Positions 44,828 to 53,852 of a stretch of DNA of 64,000 bases are shown here, one piece after another. The first letter of the stretch is position 1, and every line of letters starts with the position of its first letter. The position numbers and the translations under genes are program-made. The notes under the pieces were generated by a model. It searched no databases, was not told the origin of the DNA, and saw only the letters and a program-made list of their open reading frames with translations. Origin of the DNA: Erysipelotrichales bacterium (lineage in GTDB: Bacteria > Bacillota_I > Bacilli_A > Erysipelotrichales > Erysipelotrichaceae); the NCBI GenBank assembly GCA_910576855.1, contig CAJTJP010000015.1:1-64000 (forward strand), given 5' to 3'.

Positions 44828-47800
44828 TTAAAACAAATCACCGAATAAGCTCATTTGATTTTCATCCTGCATTCCCTTCAAAACATTCATAGAATCCAGC
44901 TTTTTCACAAGCGTTTGACTGAGTGCCGTGCGCATTTGTAAATCCTCCTTGGATAAAAATGCTCCCTTTTTACGTGCTTCACTGACTGTAACCGCAACCG
45001 ATTCACCCAAACCGTCAATACTGGTAAAGGGCGGAATCAACACATTTTTATCATTTTCATCAGGAATGAAATCTGTCGCATGAGAGCGCATAATATCAAT
45101 ATTCGCAAAGCGATAACCGCGCAGCACCATCTCTAAAGCAAGCTCTAAAGTATTGTAAATATCTCGATCTTTCTTGGTCACATCATTTTTTAACTGCGGA
45201 TCATTAATACGATGATTGATGTCGTTCATCTTTTCTCTGATTGCCGCCTCTCCTTTAATCATTGTTTCAATATCATACGCATCACAGCGAATCGAGAAAA
45301 ACATCGCATAATAATAAATCGGATGATGTACCTTAAACCATGCGATACGAATTGCCATCATCACATAGGCAACCGCATGTGCTTTCGGGAACATATATTT
45401 GATTTTCTTACAGGATTCGATATACCAATCCTCAACACCGTTTTCCTTCATTTCGGGGATCCATTCATCCTTTAAGCCTTTTCCTTTACGCACAGACTCC
45501 ATAATCGTAAAGGCAAGCTTCGGCTTTAATCCCTTATGAAGCAGATAGACCATAATATCATCACGACATCCGATCACACTTTTCAAGGTACAAATGCCCT
45601 CGTCAATTAAATCTTTCGCATTGCCGAGCCATACATCGGTACCGTGACTCAATCCGGAAATTTTCAGTAATTCATCAAAGGTAGTCGGATGTGTCAGCTT
45701 CAAAATTCCGCGCACAAACGGTGTGCCGAATTCCGGTAAGCCGGCCGCCCCGGTTTCCTCGGTATTTTTCGTAGTATCGATCATCAATGCGTCAACACCG
45801 GAGAAGATACTCATCGTAGCCGGATCGTTCATCGGAATTGTTGTCACATCAATACCGCTTAAATGTTCCAGCATTTTCATTGCGGTCGGATCGACATGAC
45901 CCAAAATATCAAACTTAAGTACATTATCATGAATCTGATGGAAATCAAAGTGTGTAGTTTTCCATTCCGCAAAAGGATTGTTGGCAGGATATTGGACCGG
46001 CGTAAAATCATGCACATCCAAATCCAGCGGAACAACGATAATGCCGCCCGGATGCTGACCGGTCGTGCGTTTAACACCCTCGCAGCCCTTCGCCAAACGC
46101 AGCTCCTGCGCTCTTCTTACCGTACCTTCTAAGCCCATTTCTTCTTCAAAGCCTTTAACATATCCGAAGGCGGTTTCCTTCGCTACGGTACCGATCGTAC
46201 CGGCACGAAACACATGATCCTCACCGAATACCTCTTTGGTATAGGCATGCGCATTCGGCTGATAATCACCGGAGAAGTTTAAGTCGATATCGGGAACCTT
46301 GTCGCCCTCAAATCCGAGAAAGGTTTCAAACGGAATATCATGTCCGTCACCGCGGATGATCTCCCCACAGTTCGGGCATTTTTTATCCGGTAAATCAAAG
46401 CCGTTGGGGACACTGCCGTCCGTAAAAAATTCCACATAATGACATTTCGGACAGACGTAATGCGGTGCCAACGGATTTACCTCGGTAATTCCTGACATCG
46501 TTGCGACAAAGGAAGAACCTACCGATCCTCGCGAACCGACCAAATAGCCATCATCATTACTTTTCTTTACCAACAGATGCGAAATATAATAAACGACATA
46601 AAAGCCGTGACCGATAATGGAAGCCAATTCCTTTTCCAATCGCTGTTCAACGATTTCCGGAAGCTTTTCACCGTATTTCTCATGTGCCGTTTCATAACAA
46701 ATATCACGCAGCTTTTGATCGGAGCCTTCCATATCCGGCGGATATAAGCGATCCTTCACCGGTAATACCAAGCCGATCTGATCCTTGATTTTATTTGTAT
46801 TTTCAATAACGAATTCATGCGCACGATTCGTCCATTCAAATGCGTCAAGCATTTCTTTTGTCGTATAAAAATGCTGATCGGGTGCCTGAAAACGACGTCG
46901 CTTTTCACTGTTATAAATATACAGCGGATGACGGACACCGCCGATTGCCTGTGAATTAATATAAATATCACGAATCTGTTTCTGCTTCGGATGTACATAA
47001 TGACAATCACCGGTTGCGACAATTACTTTACCCAAACGATCGGCTGCCGCAATGATTGCCGATAGGATTTCCTTTAAGCGCTCTTGACTGCCGATAGAAT
47101 CACGCTCGACCAAATGACGATAATTCTCCAACGGCTGAATCTCAATATAATCATAGAAGCGCATCACCTCAAGCAACTGTTCCTCACCGCGTGTATGAGC
47201 CATATCAAAAACTTCACCGTTAAGGCTTCCCGAACCGATCAATAAATTGCCGTTCAAGCGGCGCTTTTCAATTTCCTGACGCAAAATACGTGGTTCCGCA
47301 ACGACATTATTCGTATTCTTCGCATTATAGGACAAATATTTCGTATGCGACAACGTCACAAGCTCAAACAGCTCCTTTAAACCTGCCATGTTCTTTGCCA
47401 TAACCACAACGCTTTTTTTACGCACCTTTTTGAAACAGGAAGAATCCTGCATATTCTGCAAATCATACAATGTTTCAATATGCGTCAGATCGTTCATCAT
47501 ATTTAGAAAGGTAAGCGCCAAAACCTCCGCATCGTAGTCGGCACGATGGGCAACCTCTTCATCATAGCGGATACCGTAGCTTCGGGCAATTTGACCGAGA
47601 CGATACCCCTTGCGATCACTTTGAAGTGAGCGTGCCAAATCCAGCGTATCGATCACCGGATTCATTAACGGCTTTCGACCGGCACGAATCAAGCTGTCAT
47701 TTAGGAAATTGTAGTCAAAATCAGCGTTATGTGCAACTAAGACGCTGTCACCGATAAAATCAAGCAGCTCGTCCACACATTCCTCGAAAGGACGTGCTTC

Positions 47801-49213
47801 CTTTACATGCTCATTGGTAATTCCGGTCAACTCCGTTGTAAACGCACTTAATTCGACCGGCGGCTTGATAAACATCTGCATTGATTTGATACAGGAGCGA
47901 TCCTTTACGATCTGCGCACCGAACTCAATGATATGATCGAAGCGTGATGATAAACCGGTCGTTTCCAAGTCAAATACACAATAGGTTCCCTTTTCTAAAA
48001 TCGTATCATTCGCATTACGAACGATATGTAAATACGGATCCACCATATTAAACTCAACACCGTATATCATTTTAAACGGATTGTTCGGATCTCGTTTTTT
48101 ATTAATCGCAGAAACTGCCGCCTGTGCCTTCGGAAAGGCTTGTGCTACCATATGATCGCTGATCGCAATCGCATCCATTCCCCAACGATCCGCTGTTTCG
48201 ATAAATTCCTCAATATCACAAACACCGTCCATCTCCGACAGCTTTGTATGGACATGCAGCTCAACGCGCTTTTCTTTTTCCTCATCATAGCGCTGTACTG
48301 CTTCGATTTCCTCAGTCATATGCGGTTCAAACACATATTCACCCGCATAGGTATCATAAACGACATCACCGTACGCAATAATCGTCGATCCCTTACGAAT
48401 GGGAGCCTGCTCCTCAGCCTGCTTCTTGCTTAAAAAGCGCTTCATGATCATTGCGTCATCATCATCGCAAATCCAATAATTCTGAATCACATACAGCTTA
48501 TCGGGATTTTTCTTAGAGCGTACCTCACGCTCCTCCGCATCGAATATTTTACCGCTGATGCTGACCTGCGGCATTTCCTGATTGATTTGATTGATCGCAA
48601 CGCGCCGATATTGATCTAACGGCTTCAGCTTTTTATTGCCGTTGCCGCGCCGCTTTGATTTGCTTTCAAACGCAGAAGTGCTCGGCTCTGAAGCGACTTT
48701 TTTCGCCGCAACCGCCTTTACGGCAGGGACACTTTCTGCTTCCGCGGTCTTTTTATTTTCCTTGATCAAAATATTCAGCTGAAAGCCGCAGTCACGTAAA
48801 AACTGCACTAACAGATGCTTATTTTGAACAGCGATATCACGCTGCGCTTCCTCATTGATTCGATATACGATATATGTATCCTCTAAGGCCGGCATTGCGC
48901 TGATAAATACTTCGCCCTCTCGATGCAGCGACACATAATGCTTGATATAGTCAAATACCTCAAATATATTCGTATCTGTATGCTCACAAATGATATGACA
49001 TTCTACCTCACAGCGAACAAGCTTTTTAAAGCGCATAATAAATCGATCCCATATTTGATACGGCAAAACACGCTTTAAACGCAGAGACAGCTCTAATCGA
49101 TTACCGGCCTTATGATAGTGCGGCATCATTGTAAAGCTTGCACCCTCAAAATAGCTTAATGCTGTTTCCTCAAGTCCCAATTTTATGATTATATCTGTCA
49201 GCTTACATTCCAT
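44828..49213 (-). CDS. polC: DNA polymerase III alpha subunit PolC
   Basis: 1461 aa from ATG 49211-49213, chosen because GAGG lies 7 bases upstream; the upstream in-frame ATGs lack a site. Order: N-terminal domains; OB fold (VSISGKIFDAEEREVRS); PHP domain (VELHVHTKLSEMDGVCDIE); inserted DnaQ-type 3'-5' exonuclease (CVFDLETTGLSSRFDHIIEF, later VLVAHNADFDYNF); PHP remainder; palm with catalytic aspartates in DKVPDIDLNFSGDYQ; zinc module (CPKC and CPNC); fingers; C-terminal tail MSLFGDLF that fits a clamp-binding motif. The replicative polymerase of low-GC Bacillota. Single gene with its own terminator; an extended -10 (TGGTAAAAT) lies upstream. Usually neighbours proS or rseP, which are not here. 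Confidence 0.98.
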   Translation of the reverse strand: MECKLTDIIIKLGLEETALSYFEGASFTMMPHYHKAGNRLELSLRLKRVLPYQIWDRFIMRFKKLVRCEVECHIICEHTDTNIFEVFDYIKHYVSLHREGEVFISAMPALEDTYIVYRINEEAQRDIAVQNKHLLVQFLRDCGFQLNILIKENKKTAEAESVPAVKAVAAKKVASEPSTSAFESKSKRRGNGNKKLKPLDQYRRVAINQINQEMPQVSISGKIFDAEEREVRSKKNPDKLYVIQNYWICDDDDAMIMKRFLSKKQAEEQAPIRKGSTIIAYGDVVYDTYAGEYVFEPHMTEEIEAVQRYDEEKEKRVELHVHTKLSEMDGVCDIEEFIETADRWGMDAIAISDHMVAQAFPKAQAAVSAINKKRDPNNPFKMIYGVEFNMVDPYLHIVRNANDTILEKGTYCVFDLETTGLSSRFDHIIEFGAQIVKDRSCIKSMQMFIKPPVELSAFTTELTGITNEHVKEARPFEECVDELLDFIGDSVLVAHNADFDYNFLNDSLIRAGRKPLMNPVIDTLDLARSLQSDRKGYRLGQIARSYGIRYDEEVAHRADYDAEVLALTFLNMMNDLTHIETLYDLQNMQDSSCFKKVRKKSVVVMAKNMAGLKELFELVTLSHTKYLSYNAKNTNNVVAEPRILRQEIEKRRLNGNLLIGSGSLNGEVFDMAHTRGEEQLLEVMRFYDYIEIQPLENYRHLVERDSIGSQERLKEILSAIIAAADRLGKVIVATGDCHYVHPKQKQIRDIYINSQAIGGVRHPLYIYNSEKRRRFQAPDQHFYTTKEMLDAFEWTNRAHEFVIENTNKIKDQIGLVLPVKDRLYPPDMEGSDQKLRDICYETAHEKYGEKLPEIVEQRLEKELASIIGHGFYVVYYISHLLVKKSNDDGYLVGSRGSVGSSFVATMSGITEVNPLAPHYVCPKCHYVEFFTDGSVPNGFDLPDKKCPNCGEIIRGDGHDIPFETFLGFEGDKVPDIDLNFSGDYQPNAHAYTKEVFGEDHVFRAGTIGTVAKETAFGYVKGFEEEMGLEGTVRRAQELRLAKGCEGVKRTTGQHPGGIIVVPLDLDVHDFTPVQYPANNPFAEWKTTHFDFHQIHDNVLKFDILGHVDPTAMKMLEHLSGIDVTTIPMNDPATMSIFSGVDALMIDTTKNTEETGAAGLPEFGTPFVRGILKLTHPTTFDELLKISGLSHGTDVWLGNAKDLIDEGICTLKSVIGCRDDIMVYLLHKGLKPKLAFTIMESVRKGKGLKDEWIPEMKENGVEDWYIESCKKIKYMFPKAHAVAYVMMAIRIAWFKVHHPIYYYAMFFSIRCDAYDIETMIKGEAAIREKMNDINHRINDPQLKNDVTKKDRDIYNTLELALEMVLRGYRFANIDIMRSHATDFIPDENDKNVLIPPFTSIDGLGESVAVTVSEARKKGAFLSKEDLQMRTALSQTLVKKLDSMNVLKGMQDENQMSLFGDLF

Positions 49214-49269
49214 AGCGCATCCTCGTTTCCCTTTTTCACTAAGCATCATTTTACCATAAATCAGTATTT

Positions 49270-49307
49270 AAAAAAAGAAAGAAGCTTGATTTTTACCAAG
49301 TTCTTTC
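49270..49307 (-). terminator. Terminator after the SIS gene
   Basis: Stem with GAAAGAA/TTCTTTC and CTTG/CAAG arms (49277-49307) followed by seven T on the minus strand. Confidence 0.8.
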
Positions 49308-49332
49308 CGTGTGCTTCTTTTGATTATTTCAG

Positions 49333-50067
49333 CTATTTCCAATAGCCGTAGTATTTGTCATATAAGGCTTCATTGTATTCATCGGCACCGTCGACATTGG
49401 AGCTTTTAAAAATCGGCGGATTGGTGCCTGATTCCACAAGCAGCTGAATCACCTGTGTAATCAAGGCCTGCGCAAGCGCGATTCCGATACAGTCGCTGGT
49501 TGCGCCGATCGGTGTATCTAAGCCCTTGATCATATATCCGGCATCGCCCTTCGGGGAACCGTTGTCCAATACGACGTCCGCAAGCTCAAATAAGCGCTTA
49601 CCGCAAGAATGACGCGAGCTTGTGGCGCTTGAATGTGCCATTGAAGTCATTGCGATCACATGACAGCCGACCTTTTTGGCTTCCAAAGCCATTTCCACCG
49701 GTACCGGATTGCGGCCGGAGTTGCTGATGATTAAAATCGTATCTTTTGCCTCTACCTTATACAGCTTGATCATCGCTGCCGCATAGCCTTCCAATCGCTC
49801 CAGCAGCGTACTTTTGTTTGTCATTTCATGAAGCATCAGCTCCGGCGGTAAAATTGCCTTTACATAGGCTAATCCCCCGGCCCGAACATACAGCTCCTCT
49901 GCGATCATATGGGAATGGCCCGAACCGAAAACATAAAAACGTCCGCCTGCCTTACAGCTATCACTCACAAGCTTTGCCGCTTGAAGTAATGCCTCCTCTT
50001 GTGTCTCACTGACCTCCTTCAGTTTGTTTTGAACATAGCTTAAATAGTCCTTTACAACATGATTCAT
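49333..50067 (-). CDS. SIS-domain sugar-phosphate-binding protein (UPF0309-like)
   Basis: 244 aa from ATG 50065-50067, overlapping the upstream gene as ATGA; the site GGAGG lies 8 bases upstream, inside a false upstream ATG. SIS-domain features: FYVFGSGHSHMIAEELYVRAGG, ILIISNSGRNPVPVEMALEA and VIAMTSMAHS, with the phospho-sugar-binding serines. The group is usually annotated as sugar isomerase-domain protein, with no proven reaction; MurQ and phosphosugar isomerases are the nearest characterised relatives. Co-transcribed with the ceramidase-like gene and probably controlled by the divergent GntR regulator, so a catabolic role in sugar or lipid-sugar metabolism is inferred. Confidence 0.85.
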   Translation of the reverse strand: MNHVVKDYLSYVQNKLKEVSETQEEALLQAAKLVSDSCKAGGRFYVFGSGHSHMIAEELYVRAGGLAYVKAILPPELMLHEMTNKSTLLERLEGYAAAMIKLYKVEAKDTILIISNSGRNPVPVEMALEAKKVGCHVIAMTSMAHSSATSSRHSCGKRLFELADVVLDNGSPKGDAGYMIKGLDTPIGATSDCIGIALAQALITQVIQLLVESGTNPPIFKSSNVDGADEYNEALYDKYYGYWK

Positions 50068-51338
50068 TTCTGATTCCTCCATTTCTTGATTTGTTCAACG
50101 ATTTCCTTCATCAGCCTTTCACCCTCACCCTTCGCAAACGGACTGCTTGCGGCTTCATAATAGTGTTTATCATAAGCATCTGCATCGGCAATATACATTT
50201 GATAGCCGTTCGTATAGCTGATAAAATGGGTATGCGCATCCGCATAAGGATTACTGAGCTGAGAAAACAGCTCACCGGGAAAGCCGATAAAAATTTCATC
50301 GTTCAGCTTCAACATTTCTACATTCAGCGGATATTCTCGAATGCCTTCATCATGCAGCGCAAACAAATAATCTGCCGCTGCGCCTTCCACAGCATTTTCC
50401 AATAAACGGATTTCTTGCGTGCTGAGTCCTCGTGCTTTTCCCTGTTCCAGCTCAGCCTTGCGCTTTTCTACCATCGTCTTTGCCGAATCAATCGATTGTG
50501 GTACTCTACCCTTTAGTGTAAGTGAAAGCGTTGTATGTACAAGCGTATGCAGTTCAAACGGCGCAACACTTGAGCGCAGCTGCTTGACTGCCTGCGCAAG
50601 CTTATCGCCCATTCGCTTTACCTCTTGAAAATTACTGCCGCATCTTGTGAAACGTGAGGAAATATCACCGCAGCTTCCGTTAAGATACATGCACATCGCA
50701 TAGCCTTCCGTTTCCATTGCGTCCGCAAACGCTCCGCAGAAATCGCTGCTGATATAACAATTGTCAGCCTTCAATATCGTCGGATGACAAGCAAAATTGA
50801 CGATTAGTGCTTTTTTATCCTCATGCCTTGCTTCCATGATCCAAAGCGAAGGATCGCCCGCTAACTCAGCATCATTGCGATTGGATCCGATACCCTCACA
50901 TGCACCAAAGGCAATCTTTACACTTCCCTCACTCAGCTCACTCACTGCCTCACCGAGAGCACAAAGCGTCTGTTCACAGAGATATTCAATATAAGCTTGA
51001 TTCACCTCACCAAGCAGACTTTTAGCTGCCTTTAAAAAGCCGTGATTACTGTCAATGATTCCGCTCGGTCCCGAATGTGTATGAATTGCAGAGAAGGTAA
51101 GCTGTGAAAAATGCAGTCCACTTTGTTTACAGCGTTCCTTTACCCGATTCATCAGTAAATGATCGACAGCCAATAAATCATATGCCGCTATCGCATATCG
51201 CTTTTGATCATGCTGAAACACAAATACCTTTACATACAAATCATCATGAACCGCTTCGGCATTTCGTGTCACTGCATAGCCTGCCAGCTTACACGGAATA
51301 CTCGGTGTAATCACCTTTTGCGCAAAGCCAAAGCTCAT
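50064..51338 (-). CDS. Neutral-ceramidase-like metallohydrolase, cytosolic
   Basis: 424 aa with no signal peptide, unlike secreted ceramidases. Shared with neutral ceramidases (Ceramidase_alk): ITPSIPCKLAGYA at the start, the zinc motif AIHTHSGPSG, NFACHPTIL with the second histidine, YLNGSCGDISSRF and IGFPGELFSQL with a glutamate ligand. The C-terminal ceramidase Ig domain is missing, so it is the catalytic domain alone. Short forms like this are common in Bacillota next to sugar genes and probably cleave an amide or related bond in an unknown substrate, not necessarily ceramide. Forms a two-gene operon with the SIS gene; its promoter contains a palindromic operator. Confidence 0.8.
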   Translation of the reverse strand: MSFGFAQKVITPSIPCKLAGYAVTRNAEAVHDDLYVKVFVFQHDQKRYAIAAYDLLAVDHLLMNRVKERCKQSGLHFSQLTFSAIHTHSGPSGIIDSNHGFLKAAKSLLGEVNQAYIEYLCEQTLCALGEAVSELSEGSVKIAFGACEGIGSNRNDAELAGDPSLWIMEARHEDKKALIVNFACHPTILKADNCYISSDFCGAFADAMETEGYAMCMYLNGSCGDISSRFTRCGSNFQEVKRMGDKLAQAVKQLRSSVAPFELHTLVHTTLSLTLKGRVPQSIDSAKTMVEKRKAELEQGKARGLSTQEIRLLENAVEGAAADYLFALHDEGIREYPLNVEMLKLNDEIFIGFPGELFSQLSNPYADAHTHFISYTNGYQMYIADADAYDKHYYEAASSPFAKGEGERLMKEIVEQIKKWRNQK

Positions 51339-51366
51339 AGTATCACCTCACCTGTTGATTAATTAA

Positions 51367-51396
51367 AGTATATCACATGTATATACATGTTGTAAA
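51367..51396 (-). promoter_or_regulatory. Promoter with palindromic operator in the spacer
   Basis: TTTACA (-35, 51391-51396), 18 bp, TATACT (-10, 51367-51372) on the minus strand. A perfect 16-bp palindrome ACATGTATATACATGT (51375-51390) fills the spacer between them, an ideal position for repression by the divergent GntR protein. Confidence 0.75.
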
Positions 51397-51465
51397 TACA
51401 AAATTACTGTCTTAGTGCTATACACAAGCAATAAAAATTGCTATAATAGCACCGGAGGAAACACT

Positions 51466-52191
51466 ATGACAAATAAAAAAGACGCTATTACAGCGTATAT
51501 TGAAAATCATATCCAAAATAAGCTCTATTCCCCCGGACAAATCATTCCGTCTGAATCTGAATTCTGTCGAATGTTTCATGTTTCACGAATGACGGTAAGA
51601 AAAGCACTGGATGAGCTTGTTGCACAAGGCGTGCTGTATAAAGAAAAGGGCAGAGGTACCTTTGTATCACAAAAGCCTCGTTATGCTTCCTTTCAATGCG
51701 GCTACGGCTTTAAGCAGGAAGCATTGCGCAGAGGATTTGTGCCCTCGACAAAAGCTGTCACAATCAATTTAATCAAGGCAGATCATGAGTTGGCCGATAA
51801 GCTCAAGGTTGAAATCAATGCAGCACTGTGGGAGGTAAAGCGAATTCGCTGTATCAATGATATTCCGGTAGTTTATGTACATGAATATTATATCTATCAT
51901 CAATGTGAGGATTTAACGATAACGATTGCCGCAGAATCAATTTACGACCATTTGGCAAAAAAGAACATCAGCTTTGCGTTTGCCGATCAGCGATTAGAGG
52001 CAATTTTATGTCCTGAGGAGATTGCGAATGACCTGCATATTTCAGATAAGCATCCGGTGCTGTTGATGTCGGTGCTGGCCTATATGAAAAACGGCGTGCC
52101 GTTTAACTATGGTTTGGAATACTATGTAAGCGATCAGCTGCCGCTGATTCAATCGATCTATAATAAAAATAATCACTCTTTGAGCGAATAG
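51466..52191 (+). CDS. GntR/HutC-family transcriptional regulator with UTRA domain
   Basis: 241 aa from ATG 51466, 8 bases after GGAGG. Winged helix at about 8-70: YSPGQIIPSESEFCRMFHVS, RMTVRKALDELVAQG and KGRGTFVSQK are the textbook GntR pattern. UTRA effector domain at about 90-235 (LWEVKRIRCINDIPVVYVHE, later VLLMSVLAYMKNGVPFNYGL). UTRA regulators sense sugar phosphates or similar. Divergent from the ceramidase-like/SIS operon, with a perfect palindrome in that operon's promoter, so it probably represses it. A TATAAT at 51442-51447 may be its own -10. Confidence 0.93.
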   Translation: MTNKKDAITAYIENHIQNKLYSPGQIIPSESEFCRMFHVSRMTVRKALDELVAQGVLYKEKGRGTFVSQKPRYASFQCGYGFKQEALRRGFVPSTKAVTINLIKADHELADKLKVEINAALWEVKRIRCINDIPVVYVHEYYIYHQCEDLTITIAAESIYDHLAKKNISFAFADQRLEAILCPEEIANDLHISDKHPVLLMSVLAYMKNGVPFNYGLEYYVSDQLPLIQSIYNKNNHSLSE

Positions 52192-52207
52192 CCAAGGAGT
52201 GATTTTT
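52171..52207 (+). terminator. Terminator overlapping the GntR stop
   Basis: Stem 52171-52182/52193-52204 followed by T5 on the plus strand; its left flank (ATAAAAATA) may also serve the convergent exchanger gene. Confidence 0.75.
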
Positions 52208-52212
52208 ATGTA

Positions 52213-53169
52213 TTATACGGAAAGCACGATGCTTAGCACATAGGAAGCCAATATCAGAATGCAACTAAGTATTACCAGCCATTTGCTTTTCTTAAAGCGA
52301 ATAAGCAGATAAGCAAGCAGCGAGGACAATGCACCGAAGCCTAATAAGTTGAGTGCCTGCGGCTCTGAAATAAAGATGCTGCCTTTGCTGTAAACCAAAT
52401 CGGCGAAGCATAAGATCGTGAAGTTAAACAGATTGCTTCCGACAATATTGCCGAAGGACGCATTGTAGTTTTTCATACGAACCAAATTGATCGATGCGCT
52501 CAATTCCGGCAATGAGGTAGCGATACCGAGGAAAATGGCTCCTGCTGCCGTTGCGCCGAGATTCAATTCCTCTGCGACTTGATCTGTCACATGGGTCAAT
52601 AAAATACTTACACAGACCAAGGAAACACTGTAGAGAATAAATCGTATTACGACCTGTATCACACTGAGATGACAGTTGTCCTCATTTTCATTTTCTGCGC
52701 TTTCATCATTTTTCATAAACAATACATTGATTCCGTAAACAACAAGAATCAAAATACTCATTAGATTTACATTGAGCACTCCCAAGGAAATTTCCATCGG
52801 CTTCAGCATGCCGATAAATGCCAATGCATACATGATCAAGCTGTAAATGATTGTTGATTTATGCGTTTTACTTAAGCTTGAACGACGATAATTTTGATAG
52901 GTAAACAGAATCAATACGCCGATCACACAAAGGTTGAATACATTGCTGCCGAAAATATCACCCTGAACAAGCTGCGGGCGATCTATCGCAATCACTGCCG
53001 TCAATGCGGTAAACAGCTCAGGCAATGAAGTAACGGCCGCAAGCATAACTCCGCCGATAAACGCTCCTGATAAATTGGTTTTGCGATCGAGCACATCGAC
53101 ATAGTAAGATAAGCGCACGGCTAATAAAACAACGGCGATTGCTAACGCAAGGTAAACAAGATAGATCAT
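52213..53169 (-). CDS. CaCA-family Na+/Ca2+ (K+) exchanger
   Basis: 318 aa, about ten membrane helices in two inverted halves. Each half carries the ion-binding alpha repeat: GAFIGGVMLAAVTSLPELFT (about 35-54) and GAIFLGIATSLPELSASI (about 208-225), with G-S-N motifs GDIFGSNVFNLCVIG and GNIVGSNLFNFTIL. It resembles YrbG-type bacterial exchangers; the central loop has NDESAENENEDN. Should expel Ca2+ or another divalent cation against Na+ or H+. AAGGAG precedes the ATG. The 134-nt leader contains a structured element and an intrinsic terminator just before the ribosome site, so expression is probably ligand controlled. Confidence 0.93.
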   Translation of the reverse strand: MIYLVYLALAIAVVLLAVRLSYYVDVLDRKTNLSGAFIGGVMLAAVTSLPELFTALTAVIAIDRPQLVQGDIFGSNVFNLCVIGVLILFTYQNYRRSSLSKTHKSTIIYSLIMYALAFIGMLKPMEISLGVLNVNLMSILILVVYGINVLFMKNDESAENENEDNCHLSVIQVVIRFILYSVSLVCVSILLTHVTDQVAEELNLGATAAGAIFLGIATSLPELSASINLVRMKNYNASFGNIVGSNLFNFTILCFADLVYSKGSIFISEPQALNLLGFGALSSLLAYLLIRFKKSKWLVILSCILILASYVLSIVLSV

Positions 53170-53303
53170 ATTCTCACTCCTTCAAAAAAAACAGACCTAT
53201 GCCTAGTATGGCATAAGTCTTGTTTATTAAGGCTAAAACCAGAAATTTTTTCGGTTGTTGGCTTAACCACGCAATGAACTTGCGCAAACTACTCCCTTAG
53301 CTT
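53170..53303 (-). promoter_or_regulatory. Candidate riboswitch leader of the cation exchanger
   Basis: On the minus strand the predicted transcript starts at about 53302. Predicted structure: P1 pairs 53297-53303 with 53229-53236 (one bulge); then GGGAGUAG (53289-53296); P2 GCGCAA/UUGCGU (53280-53285 with 53269-53274); P3 AACCGAAA/UUUCUGGUU (53249-53256 with 53237-53245). Immediately after follows an 11-bp terminator stem with U8, then AAGGAG and the ATG. The GGGAGUAG block recalls the yybP-ykoY manganese class, but the second conserved loop of that class is not evident and the domain is small. Confidence 0.7.
53184..53220 (-). terminator. Intrinsic terminator inside the exchanger leader
   Basis: Stem 53193-53203/53210-53220 (11 bp, one G-T), loop TAGTAT, followed by eight T on the minus strand and then the ribosome site. 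Typical riboswitch expression platform. Confidence 0.9.
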
Positions 53304-53307
53304 CTAT

Positions 53308-53335
53308 ATAATAACATGGATTATTTCTGTGTCAA
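53308..53335 (-). promoter_or_regulatory. Promoter of the exchanger leader
   Basis: Consensus TTGACA (53330-53335), 16 bp, extended -10 TGTTATTAT (TATTAT 53308-53313) on the minus strand. Confidence 0.85.
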
Positions 53336-53342
53336 GCTTTTT

Positions 53343-53852
53343 TTACTTGCCGCTGCTGCCTAATTTACCTTCCATACGCTCTGAGCGCATTTCTAACAGC
53401 TCATCATAGCTGATTTCTTTATTTTCAAGCTTAGGAAGCTCTAAAATCAATGCCTGACAGATTGCTTTTTCATAGGGTATCATGCAATACGCAAGCTCGC
53501 TTTTCGGAAGTTGTGCCTCATTCACATGTGCTTTGGCAAGCACAAGGATATGATCGTCATTTAAATTAGACACCGGACACATATATTCTCCGCGATAGCC
53601 GCTGTCGATGACACCGCTTCGCTGTGCGATGTTTTTGGTACCTGTGCTGCCGCGCTCCTTCAACAGCACGACATAGCGATCGGAAAACGCCGATGCAATT
53701 CCGAGCGGTATCATTTTTACCTGATGCGGTGCAATCATGATATAGTCCTCATCGAAGCACGGATATAAATCATACCCTGCATCCTCATCACGCTTGCTTG
53801 GAATTACTGCCTGCGGCTTCACTTTAGCCCAATAGATTTGATTGTCGTTCAT
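53343..53852 (-). CDS. dut: dUTP diphosphatase (trimeric dUTPase family)
   Basis: 169 aa. Motif 1 DAGYDLY, motif 2 RGSTG (KERGSTGTKN), motif 3 GVIDSGYRGEYMCPVSN and a C-terminal glycine-serine motif GKLGSSGK are visible in order. Hydrolyses dUTP to dUMP. The ATG overlaps the upstream carboxypeptidase stop (ATGA), so translation is coupled to an unrelated cell-wall gene. Slightly longer than the usual 145-150 residues because of ILELPKLENKEISYDELLEM-like insertion before motif 5 (ends quoted only). Related dCTP deaminases differ in motif 3. Confidence 0.9.
   Translation of the reverse strand: MNDNQIYWAKVKPQAVIPSKRDEDAGYDLYPCFDEDYIMIAPHQVKMIPLGIASAFSDRYVVLLKERGSTGTKNIAQRSGVIDSGYRGEYMCPVSNLNDDHILVLAKAHVNEAQLPKSELAYCMIPYEKAICQALILELPKLENKEISYDELLEMRSERMEGKLGSSGK

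Noticed and set aside
53221-53303. Firm assignment of the exchanger leader to yybP-ykoY
   Set aside because: Only the GGGAGUAG block matches clearly; the second conserved docking loop could not be found by eye.
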